Positions 51,428 through 59,083 of a DNA stretch of 64,000 nucleotides are shown here, in pieces (the first letter of the stretch is position 1; each line of letters opens with the position of its first letter). The DNA comes from Bryobacter sp. (GTDB lineage: Bacteria > Acidobacteriota > Terriglobia > Bryobacterales > Bryobacteraceae), in the NCBI GenBank assembly GCA_022843625.1, contig JALHNH010000031.1, positions 16,243 to 80,242 on the forward strand, given 5' to 3'. Position numbers and translations under genes: made by a program. A model generated the notes under the pieces. That model saw only the letters and a program-made list of their open reading frames with translations, searched no databases and was not told the DNA's origin.

Positions 51428-53280
51428 TGGAGAACCACCTCACGCCGGTCTTCGCCAGCGTTCTGCGTCAGGATGCTCACGGTAATCTTGGCACCGGGCG
51501 TTGCACTCACCATCCAGGTGGCCTTGGTTGTGCCACCAGAACCGGTGATGCGCTCATTCGCGCTCCGGTTGTTGCCTTGCACCAGATTCGCCCCCGAAGG
51601 CAGCGTAATCGTAAGCCGCGCCGGAAGATAACTTCGAGTGCGCACCTGCAGACGGGTCGCCGTAGGCAGGAAGCCATTGTTCACCGCAGTAGCGCTCACC
51701 TCGTAGATTCCAGAGCCAAGCGCCTTCACCTGCACATCTGCAATGGCAACTTCAGCAAGCTTGCCCGCCATAAAGATCAACGCATCGGCATGCACATCGG
51801 CCGCCTTCTTCAGTTCGGCCTCATTCGGCGTAACGGCAAGAAAGGGATCCACACCGCCCACTTCGGCCTTGGTGCCATCAGGAAGTGTCACCGCAGTCCA
51901 GGCAACCATCCCATCCTTGGCACTGGCATCGACATAGGCAATCGTGTCTTCATCAGGAGTGGTCGCCCCCCCACCATTGGCAGCGGCCGGACGGGCAGCA
52001 TCGCCAGCTGGCTTCGCGGCAGCCTTCTTCGGGATCCCCCATACGTCGAGTTCCACCGCCATGGTGCTGTATTGGTAATACAGCCAGTTCTGCAGCCCGC
52101 CAGGAGCGCTCTGTCCACCACTGCGCTTGCTGTCCAGCCCTGCCTTATCGAGCAACTTCTTATATTCGTCTGCAAAGCTCCTATAGAACTTCAGATCTTC
52201 AGTATCCGGTGCTGTTGCCGGGCCGCCTCCAACAAACTGTGCAACAGCCTCCTTTGTCAATCCGCCCGGAACCCTTCCCATCGGCGAATCCTTGAGCACT
52301 TCATACACTTCATCGATCGTGTACTCTTTGTTAGCGGTAAGGCCGGTAGCATTCGCAATATTACGAGACAACGTCACCTTCGTGCTTCCAATGTCACCGG
52401 TGCGGCCACCAGATCCACGGGGCATCTCCAGAAGATTATTGGCAGGCCCAAACACTACAGCCATAGCCACATTACGGTGCTTGATCAGGAAGTCCATGAT
52501 CGCTTTGCTCTCAGGCTGCGCACTGGGCCAGGGGCCAGACTCGGGGTCCGCCTCATTCCAGGCATGCGCAAAATTGCGGTCCGGACGATATCCACCCGCA
52601 GGATCTTCGTTATACAAACCGTCCTTATCGTCATCGATCCCTTCGGCCATCATCTTGAACTTGCCCTTTTCACCCTTGAGCGGATCGGCCCGGCGCATCA
52701 GGCGCGAGTCCTTCTCGTCAATGATCCATTCCCCGGCAGGATCGGCAATTCGCATCATCGTGATCTTGCCATCGTTATTCAGGTCATTAGGGCCGTCTTC
52801 ACCCACCAGACCGTCGAGGTCGCGATCCAGCTTTCCAACATTGAGGCTCCGTCGATATTTGGGGCCTTGAAAGAGACCGTCGTGGGCATCCGGGTTCAGC
52901 ATCGGTGCGACATAGAACGTGCGCGTTTCAAGAAGCGCCTTTACGGCAGCATCATCCTTCTTTGCGACGAGCTTTTCCAGAAACGCAACCGCCGCCTGCG
53001 TGCCCGCGTTGTGGAAACCAACCAGATTGGCCCCGACGAAAACAGCGGGGCGCATCTCGGGCTTCACTTTACCCGGTGCAGCGACGGTGAGCAAATGCAG
53101 CTTCTTCCCGGCAGACGAATTTCCGATAGCCGAGATCTGAATCCAGCTGGAATTCTGTCTCGCCAGTTCAGCAAGCCGCTTCTCTCCATCGGAAAAGCTC
53201 ACATAGCCAGGCACGGCCTGGGAAAACGCCAGCGGTACCAGCGCCAGCGCCGCCAAAGCGGTAAATAATCGCATTCGCAA
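51424..53280 (-). CDS. M14-like protein with zinc ligands lost (third paralogue)
   Basis: 618 residues, starting at TTG 53280 (GAGGGGG 8 nt upstream) or ATG 53274. It has a signal peptide and the M14 frame, with the same Asp-rich loops (DRDLDGLVGEDG, DLNNDGKITMM, DDDKDGLYNED). Aligned without gaps to its neighbours, the zinc His and Glu become Val87 and His90 in ANLVGFHNAG. The second His region reads AVVFGPANN with no His. The catalytic Glu context survives as AVELDVWG. It is therefore probably inactive and may bind substrate or assist its partners. An Ala/Pro-rich linker precedes a C-terminal beta domain. It is first in the operon. Confidence 0.88.
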   Translation of the reverse strand: MRMRLFTALAALALVPLAFSQAVPGYVSFSDGEKRLAELARQNSSWIQISAIGNSSAGKKLHLLTVAAPGKVKPEMRPAVFVGANLVGFHNAGTQAAVAFLEKLVAKKDDAAVKALLETRTFYVAPMLNPDAHDGLFQGPKYRRSLNVGKLDRDLDGLVGEDGPNDLNNDGKITMMRIADPAGEWIIDEKDSRLMRRADPLKGEKGKFKMMAEGIDDDKDGLYNEDPAGGYRPDRNFAHAWNEADPESGPWPSAQPESKAIMDFLIKHRNVAMAVVFGPANNLLEMPRGSGGRTGDIGSTKVTLSRNIANATGLTANKEYTIDEVYEVLKDSPMGRVPGGLTKEAVAQFVGGGPATAPDTEDLKFYRSFADEYKKLLDKAGLDSKRSGGQSAPGGLQNWLYYQYSTMAVELDVWGIPKKAAAKPAGDAARPAAANGGGATTPDEDTIAYVDASAKDGMVAWTAVTLPDGTKAEVGGVDPFLAVTPNEAELKKAADVHADALIFMAGKLAEVAIADVQVKALGSGIYEVSATAVNNGFLPTATRLQVRTRSYLPARLTITLPSGANLVQGNNRSANERITGSGGTTKATWMVSATPGAKITVSILTQNAGEDRREVVLQ

Positions 53281-53306
53281 GGGATAATCCCCCTCTCAAA
53301 ATTATC

Positions 53307-53404
53307 GATTTCGGGTCGAAATCAATGGGTGAAATCCCAGTATAGGGGATGCTGGCCCGGCTAGCCCCGCCTGCAACCGCACCGTCACTTTGATTCTGCA
53401 AAGT
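53307..53404. other. Block of four consecutive hairpins in a divergent intergenic region
   Basis: Four inverted repeats lie in 98 bp: GATTTCG/CGAAATC (53307-53323, 3-nt loop); TGGG/CCCA (53326-53339); GGG with bulge and GCTGGC/GCTAGC then CCC (53346-53368); and ACTTTG/CAAAGT (53387-53404, 6-nt loop). The whole region between the M14-like gene and the TPR gene is 170 nt and has no gene. It could be a structured leader RNA on either strand or a mobile or repetitive palindromic element. It resembles no riboswitch class strongly. Confidence 0.55.
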
Positions 53405-53450
53405 CCTGAGCTTTTTGAATCCTCCCACGTATAGATGTCAGGCAAACCAT

Positions 53451-54314
53451 ATGATCCACACACTCTGGCTACCGATACTTCTCCTCTCAACCTCCGTTTT
53501 TGCCGCACAGGAACTGGATCGGATGGACCATCCATCCCGGTCGTCCATCGGCCTGCCAATCTCAGGCAGAGTAATTTCTGACGATCGACTGGAACTGAGC
53601 CTTCTTCGGGTTCAGTTGATCGATCTCTCCAGCAGGCGTATCGTCTCCGACTCTACGCTCAATGTCAGCGGCGGCTTCCAGCTTCCCGCGCAGCCAATTG
53701 GCTTCTACGAATTCAGAATCGTTGGCCATGCAGGGCAAACTCTTTACATGCTCGAAATTCAGTCGGCAACAACCTCCTATCTCGAAATCAAATTGCCAAA
53801 ACAGAATCTCACCAGCCAGCCCGCAACCATTTCAGCGCAAAGGCTGAAACACAAAACACCTAAGAAGGCTCGGCAACAAATAGATTTGGCTACGAAGTTT
53901 TACAAGCAAGGAGACCGGCCTAAGGCAATTGAGCATCTTCTGGCCGGGGCCGCTATCGATTTGGACAATTTCGATATTCTCAGCAACCTTGGTGCCCTCT
54001 ACCTAAAGAACCGGGATCCGGACAACGCATTCCCCTGGCTGGATAAAGCCTGGCAAATCGACCCAAACGATTCTCCGAACAATACAAATCTCTCGGCCTA
54101 CTACGCTTATAAGGACGACTACCCGAAGGCGGAAGAATTTGCCGCAGCCAGTCTCAGAGCGAATCCGAATTCAACCCACGCACGCTACATGCTCGCTGTA
54201 TCGCTCCTCAAGCAAGGCAAGAATCCGGAAAGCGCACGGACACACCTCGATCAAATCCAGGGCTCTTTCGCCCCGGCAAAAAATCTCTTGCTCTCATTGC
54301 AACCAAAGGAATGA
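53451..54314 (+). CDS. Secreted TPR protein
   Basis: 287 residues from ATG 53451 with signal peptide MIHTLWLPILLLSTSVFAAQ. A beta domain (residues about 30-105: LPISGRVISDDRLELSLLRV) precedes TPR units: ATKFYKQGDRPKAIEHLLAG, DILSNLGALYLKNRDPDNAF, TNLSAYYAYKDDYPKAEEFA. It probably mediates protein contacts in the periplasm. The LssY_C-domain gene follows 16 nt later, suggesting a two-gene operon. Confidence 0.9.
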   Translation: MIHTLWLPILLLSTSVFAAQELDRMDHPSRSSIGLPISGRVISDDRLELSLLRVQLIDLSSRRIVSDSTLNVSGGFQLPAQPIGFYEFRIVGHAGQTLYMLEIQSATTSYLEIKLPKQNLTSQPATISAQRLKHKTPKKARQQIDLATKFYKQGDRPKAIEHLLAGAAIDLDNFDILSNLGALYLKNRDPDNAFPWLDKAWQIDPNDSPNNTNLSAYYAYKDDYPKAEEFAAASLRANPNSTHARYMLAVSLLKQGKNPESARTHLDQIQGSFAPAKNLLLSLQPKE

Positions 54315-54330
54315 TACAGTTCTCTTTCTG

Positions 54331-56652
54331 GTGAGGGAATTTTCACGATTCATTTCGATCGCATTGTTCGGTTGCTTTTATGGCGTTGCCATCGAGGTAC
54401 CGCAAGGCACGCTTTTGGAGCTGCGCGTCCTCAATGGAATTCGTTCTTACTCTTCTCAACCCGGTCAGCCAATCCAGGCCATCCTCGTTGCACCGGTCAT
54501 CATAGATGACAACGTTTCAATTCCTTCCGGCAGCAAAGTATCCGGCAAAATCGTCGCGATCAACAGAGTTGGGCTTGGTTTTGCCCGCGAACGCGCCTCC
54601 ATGCGGCTTCAATTCGACAAACTGGAGATCGAAGGCGGCCCGGTACTCAACATCGAGACCCGCCTCTTCCAGATCGAAAACGCCAGAGAAAAACTCGATT
54701 CCAAAGGCAGAGTTCGAGGAGTCCGGTCCACCAACACTCCGGGATTCCGCGCCGCCGGAGTGCTGACCGGCCTCGCCGCAGTAGACCCCATCGCCCTGCT
54801 TTTTTCAAGCACCGCCTTCGGTGCTACTTTGCGTTTCAGCGAGCCCGAAATCAACTGGGCTCCCGGGGCGGAATTGATTGTCGAGGTGTCGAAAGCATTC
54901 GATTCCGGATACGGGAAAGCTCCCGATTCGCCCACGATCACCAGCACCAGCCAGGAGCGGGCCGAGTTGCAGGCGCTCATCGAGCGGCTTCCCAATCGCA
55001 CCGCCCGCGCGTCCGACGCAAAGAAGTCAGACCTCACCAACCTCCTCATCATTGGAAAACCAGAAGCCATAGAACGGGCTTTCGCTGCCGCCGGCTGGGT
55101 CCAGTCCTTGGAGACCACCGCCTCTACGCGCTATCGATCTTTAAGGGCCTTTGCAGAGACGCAACCCTTTCAGGAAGCCCCCATGTCAGAGCTTCTGCTT
55201 GAAAACCAGCCCGCAGACATGACGCTGTCAAAGACGCTGAACACCTTTACCCGCCGCCATCACATTCGCATCTACCGCTGGAAAGAAACCTGGGACGGCT
55301 TGTCTATTTATCAGGCGGCTGCCACTCACGACACCGACATCATCGTCTCCTGGCGCCAACGCTCGGTCACCCACGCCATCGATGAACGCATTGATGAAGA
55401 ACGCGCCAAGGTAATCAATGACCTCAACTTCACCGGTTGCGTAGATGGCTCCGAGTGGGTCCAACGCCCCTGGATCAGCGAATTTCTTCAAAATGGCGAC
55501 GGCCAGCCAATCACAACAGACAGGGCCATCGCCGCACTTCGCCTGAACAACTGTCAGTCTCCCGTCCAAACAGCACCAGATATGACCTATGACGAGGCAC
55601 TAGGGAGCGGAAGCCTCTTCAATCGCGGAGTACGCCAAACCATGTTGCGCATGAAGAACGACCTGCTCCGGGGCAACCTCGTTTGGCAAGGTGCATCCTG
55701 GGCTTACCGCTTCAGCCAGATGCTGAAAAGAGAACAACAACCTCAGGAGCGACGCTATGAGCGTCAGGCTTTGCTTGGCCTGGCCGGAGACGCAACGGGT
55801 GCCCCCAGGGCAGGCACGGAAGACGGCAGCAGCATGATCGCACCCGTGATCGAAGCCCCAAAACCCAAACGCAGCAACCCCTCACTGATCCCCGGCGAAG
55901 ATTGGGGCATCCCAACCGTCGAACTCGGCTTCTCCTTTGGTACCTCTCTCTTCCACAAATCCACAGTCGGCGATGAGGCCTGGATCTTGCCAAGGCATCC
56001 AATGACCGGAGGTCAGGTTGCTCTCAGCGCCGGTAATCAGATCCGTCCAGGCTGGGCGCTTGGCGGGACGGTCACGGTTCATGCCAATCGATGGCTCTCC
56101 AACGAACTCGGCTTCCATTACTTCCGCGGCAGCTACCTGCTGGACTTGCACAGGTCGATTCCCGGCAAAGATGGGTCGCTCCCGGGATTGGTCGAACAAA
56201 GGGCCGGCTTGCTCACCCGTCAATTCAGCTACAGCACCGTCATTCATGCAAGGCCAGTTGAAGCTCGCTTCAGGCCCTACTTCGCCATTGGCCCTGCCCT
56301 GCAACTCGTCCATCTGACGGATGCACCCTTCAGAGAATCCGGCGGGATCTACCGCCTCGGGCTCAGCAATGTAGGCCTTTTCAAATCGGCTTACAATTTT
56401 GGCAGCGCTCCGCCCCTCGATGGAGGCGGTATCTTCCAGCCAGCCATCCAGTTCGGCGGAGGTTTCAAATATCGCTACAAACGGTGCTGGGTTCTACGCG
56501 TTGACTACCGAACCAGCGTCAGCCACCGTCCGAACCTCCTCAAGAAATCTCTGGCAACGTTTGTCGACGAAATCACTCCAGCACCCAACGACACAACCAA
56601 CCATTGGTTTGCCCAACAGAAGCTCAGCCTGGGCTTCTCATTCACCTTCTAA
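54331..56652 (+). CDS. Secreted LssY_C-domain protein with C-terminal barrel-like region
   Basis: 773 residues from GTG 54331, the start giving a signal-like SRFISIALFGCFYGVAIE. Residues about 25-190 form a beta domain (VPQGTLLELRVL, IPSGSKVSGKI). Residues about 232-372 match LssY_C: NLLIIGKPEAIERAFAAAGW, RRHHIRIYRWKETWDG, ITH-like VTHAIDERIDEERAKVINDL. The last 200 residues alternate short strands and end in LSLGFSFTF, as outer-membrane barrels do. LssY_C is otherwise known from Legionella LssY and membrane phosphatase-like proteins; its function is unclear. Its stop overlaps the convergent gene's stop in CTAA (56649-56652). Confidence 0.82.
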   Translation: MREFSRFISIALFGCFYGVAIEVPQGTLLELRVLNGIRSYSSQPGQPIQAILVAPVIIDDNVSIPSGSKVSGKIVAINRVGLGFARERASMRLQFDKLEIEGGPVLNIETRLFQIENAREKLDSKGRVRGVRSTNTPGFRAAGVLTGLAAVDPIALLFSSTAFGATLRFSEPEINWAPGAELIVEVSKAFDSGYGKAPDSPTITSTSQERAELQALIERLPNRTARASDAKKSDLTNLLIIGKPEAIERAFAAAGWVQSLETTASTRYRSLRAFAETQPFQEAPMSELLLENQPADMTLSKTLNTFTRRHHIRIYRWKETWDGLSIYQAAATHDTDIIVSWRQRSVTHAIDERIDEERAKVINDLNFTGCVDGSEWVQRPWISEFLQNGDGQPITTDRAIAALRLNNCQSPVQTAPDMTYDEALGSGSLFNRGVRQTMLRMKNDLLRGNLVWQGASWAYRFSQMLKREQQPQERRYERQALLGLAGDATGAPRAGTEDGSSMIAPVIEAPKPKRSNPSLIPGEDWGIPTVELGFSFGTSLFHKSTVGDEAWILPRHPMTGGQVALSAGNQIRPGWALGGTVTVHANRWLSNELGFHYFRGSYLLDLHRSIPGKDGSLPGLVEQRAGLLTRQFSYSTVIHARPVEARFRPYFAIGPALQLVHLTDAPFRESGGIYRLGLSNVGLFKSAYNFGSAPPLDGGGIFQPAIQFGGGFKYRYKRCWVLRVDYRTSVSHRPNLLKKSLATFVDEITPAPNDTTNHWFAQQKLSLGFSFTF

Positions 56653-57575
56653 CGCGCACCGCCCAGATCGTAGGCATTGCTCAGCACTACCGTCACCGCA
56701 TAGCTGCCCAGATTGTTCTGCCAGTGGGCATTGTCATTGATTGCCAGTTGCAACCGGCCCGCTCCCACTCCAGACTTGCTCGCCTTCTCGCCAAAGAACT
56801 GCACGGCTCCCTTGGCCCCCACGCGTCCGACAAGCGCACCAAAGGGTTGGCCGTCAGTCAGGTTGGATTTATAGTTTCCCGCAGGTTTCGTAAGTCCATT
56901 CGGGCCCGTGGCCCACTGGTCGTCCTTCCAGGAGAGTCGCGTAAATCCAGCCGCTGTCAAGGTCAATTGAGAAGCCGCCGACCCATACAGCCCCGTATCG
57001 AGATACTCAATCTGTGTCGAGTGCCGCAGCGAATGAACATCCATCGTGCGCGCAATCGACTTCCGCTGCACCGCAAAGAGCCGGATCTTGTCCCAGGCGA
57101 TACTCTGCGTGCCCACCTTCAACTCACCCTGCGGCCAGGCCCCGCGCAACGCGTTCGAGCCTTCCAGGCGAATCAGACTCGCACTGCGATCCGGCTGGTC
57201 GGCAATCGAAGGCATGATGCGATCAAACAGGTTGTAGAGCGGCTTCGGCTCATGTTGATCGGTATCGCGAATGATCTCGAGAAACGGCGTCAGCACAGGC
57301 AACCCGATGTAAGTCAGATCTTCCACCGCCGCATCGCGCAACTTGCGATCCTTGCCCTGGATCGTCACAAGGCCGGCACTGATCGCCTCTGCTTCCTTAG
57401 CCGAGGCCGCAGCGCCATTGTGCATGGAGAGCACCTTCGCAATCGGGTGAGCACCAGCCATCTTGGCTGTGGTGACACCTTCTACCCACTGCCCGTCGGT
57501 AGTCAGTACGAGCACAGTCTGCGCAGCAGGCATCAAGGCCGCCGCAAAAAGAAAAGCAAAAAAGCTTTGTGTCAT
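56649..57575 (-). CDS. Secreted protein with lectin-like C-terminal domain
   Basis: 308 residues from ATG 57575, signal peptide ending PAAQ. The N-terminal half is unassigned (DGQWVEGVTTAKMAGAHPIA, VEDLTYIGLPVLTPFLEIIR). The C-terminal about 110 residues, with PFGALVGRVGAKG, GRLQLAINDN and GSYAVTVVLS, resemble the galactose-binding PA-IL/LecA-like fold often seen attached to acidobacterial and planctomycetal secreted proteins. It is coupled to the upstream sulfatase by ATGA (57572-57575), so it may hold the same glycan. Confidence 0.8.
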   Translation of the reverse strand: MTQSFFAFLFAAALMPAAQTVLVLTTDGQWVEGVTTAKMAGAHPIAKVLSMHNGAAASAKEAEAISAGLVTIQGKDRKLRDAAVEDLTYIGLPVLTPFLEIIRDTDQHEPKPLYNLFDRIMPSIADQPDRSASLIRLEGSNALRGAWPQGELKVGTQSIAWDKIRLFAVQRKSIARTMDVHSLRHSTQIEYLDTGLYGSAASQLTLTAAGFTRLSWKDDQWATGPNGLTKPAGNYKSNLTDGQPFGALVGRVGAKGAVQFFGEKASKSGVGAGRLQLAINDNAHWQNNLGSYAVTVVLSNAYDLGGAR

Positions 57576-59068
57576 TGGTTCTTGATCCAGTTCTCCCAGG
57601 AATGATGCTTCGGCCCGGTGTATTGTATGGTGTCGAAGAAGGCGGCATTTCCATTGAAACGAGGGTCTCCCTCTTCTTTCAAAATCTTCTCCATGCGATC
57701 CCGCAAGCCCCGCATGATCAGCGCATAGTCCAGATTGCGAGCCTGATTCTTCACGCAATCCGGATCACTCGCCAGATGAAATAGTTCTTCTGCCGGCCGC
57801 TTCCCGAAATTCAATTTGAAGTAATCGTCGAAACGCGACAGAATAAACGTCTTGCTCGGGCTATCATCCACATCCCGGTAGCCAGTCTCAGGCATTCCCG
57901 CCGGCCAGACATCGGGAGTGTAGTTGCGAATATACAGAAATTCCTTTGTGCGAATCGCGCGGACAGGATACCCGGCATCATTCGGTCGTCCAATGTCATG
58001 GCGTTCTTTAGCAACCACCATGACATCCCGTGTCGCATCTACAGTTCCAGACTTGCCACTCTTCAGCACATCCAGAAAACTCTTGCCCGTCATCGTCGCC
58101 GGTGCCTTGAGCCCAGCCACTTCCAGAAAGGTAGGCGCAAAATCCCGCGTGTTGATAAAGTCGTCTATCACCCGGCCGGGAACAATATTCTTCCCGTAGC
58201 GAATCGCCAGGGGAATGTGAAACCCGTCCTCATAAATCTGCCCCTTCACTCTCGGAAAAGGCATGCCGTGATCGGAGGTAACAACGATCATCGTATTGTC
58301 CAGCTCACCAGCCCGCTCGAGCGTCTCGATCACCCGCCCCAGATGCTGATCGTTCGATTCCACTTCCAGCGCGTAGTCGAGAACATCCGACTTGATCAGA
58401 TTGTTATCCGGCCAGTAGCTCGGCACTTTCACATCCGCCAGACGTTTACCGGCGCGCACGCCCGCACCCTCTTCATAAACCCGGTGCGGCTCCATCGAAC
58501 CAAGCCAGAAGCAGAACGGCTTGCCCGCCGGACGCTGCCCAAGAAAATCAGCGAAATTGGCCGCGTAATCATTGCTCGACATCCCTGCAAAGGGCGGCTT
58601 GTACGTCATCTTGTTGTAAGCCGGACCAGCAGGATTATGCTTCCAACCGGTAACCTTGAAATCCCCAGGCCCCCAGCCTTTGCCCGTCAGCCCGACGTGA
58701 TAACCGGCCTCTTCGAGGACCGCAGGATAGACAGGAAAGTCATTCGGGAAAATGCTGTTGTGGCTCACCGCTTCTTTGGTCTGCCAGCTATTTCGACCAG
58801 TGAGGATCGTAGCCCTGCACGGCGAACACTTCGGGTTCGAAGTAAAGGCGTTCGCAAACACCACACCCTCTCGCGCAACCCGGTCAAAGTGCGGAGTCTT
58901 CAGCCACGGCACACCAAAATATGACGCATGACGATTCGACCAGTCGTCCGCGATAAAGAACAGGATGTTGGGCCTGCGTCCACTTTGAGACTGGGCGACA
59001 CTGCCACTCGTCATCAAAGAAGCGGAGCTGAGCAGGAAGTTGCGGCGAGAAATCGGCATCCCCGTCAT
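57572..59068 (-). CDS. Sulfatase, exported (alkaline-phosphatase superfamily)
   Basis: 498 residues from ATG 59068 (AGGG 6 nt upstream); the start three codons later is possible. The N-terminus MPISRRNFLLSSASL is a Tat-type signal. NILFFIADDW supplies metal-binding aspartates. The formylglycine motif is CSPCRATILTGR (C-x-P-x-R, cysteine type), requiring a formylglycine-generating enzyme not present here. A later TSDHGMPFPRVKG supplies further ligands. It hydrolyses sulfate esters, probably on a polysaccharide, in the periplasm. It ends in ATGA with the lectin-like gene and follows the second sulfatase by 15 nt. Confidence 0.95.
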   Translation of the reverse strand: MTGMPISRRNFLLSSASLMTSGSVAQSQSGRRPNILFFIADDWSNRHASYFGVPWLKTPHFDRVAREGVVFANAFTSNPKCSPCRATILTGRNSWQTKEAVSHNSIFPNDFPVYPAVLEEAGYHVGLTGKGWGPGDFKVTGWKHNPAGPAYNKMTYKPPFAGMSSNDYAANFADFLGQRPAGKPFCFWLGSMEPHRVYEEGAGVRAGKRLADVKVPSYWPDNNLIKSDVLDYALEVESNDQHLGRVIETLERAGELDNTMIVVTSDHGMPFPRVKGQIYEDGFHIPLAIRYGKNIVPGRVIDDFINTRDFAPTFLEVAGLKAPATMTGKSFLDVLKSGKSGTVDATRDVMVVAKERHDIGRPNDAGYPVRAIRTKEFLYIRNYTPDVWPAGMPETGYRDVDDSPSKTFILSRFDDYFKLNFGKRPAEELFHLASDPDCVKNQARNLDYALIMRGLRDRMEKILKEEGDPRFNGNAAFFDTIQYTGPKHHSWENWIKNQ

Positions 59069-59083
59069 TCTATGCCCTAAGGC

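Noticed and set aside
51577..53268. 563-codon frame antisense to the third M14-like gene, and similar long antisense frames at 48777-49688 and 49676-50638
   Set aside because: The sense genes have clear M14 motifs and signal peptides; long antisense frames arise from codon bias in GC-rich genes, and these are rich in Arg, His and Ile without domains.
53307..53450. Cobalamin riboswitch
   Set aside because: Only fragments resemble it (GTGAAATCCC, GTCAGGCAAACC with an extra base); the conserved core and order are missing, and no B12-related gene is adjacent.
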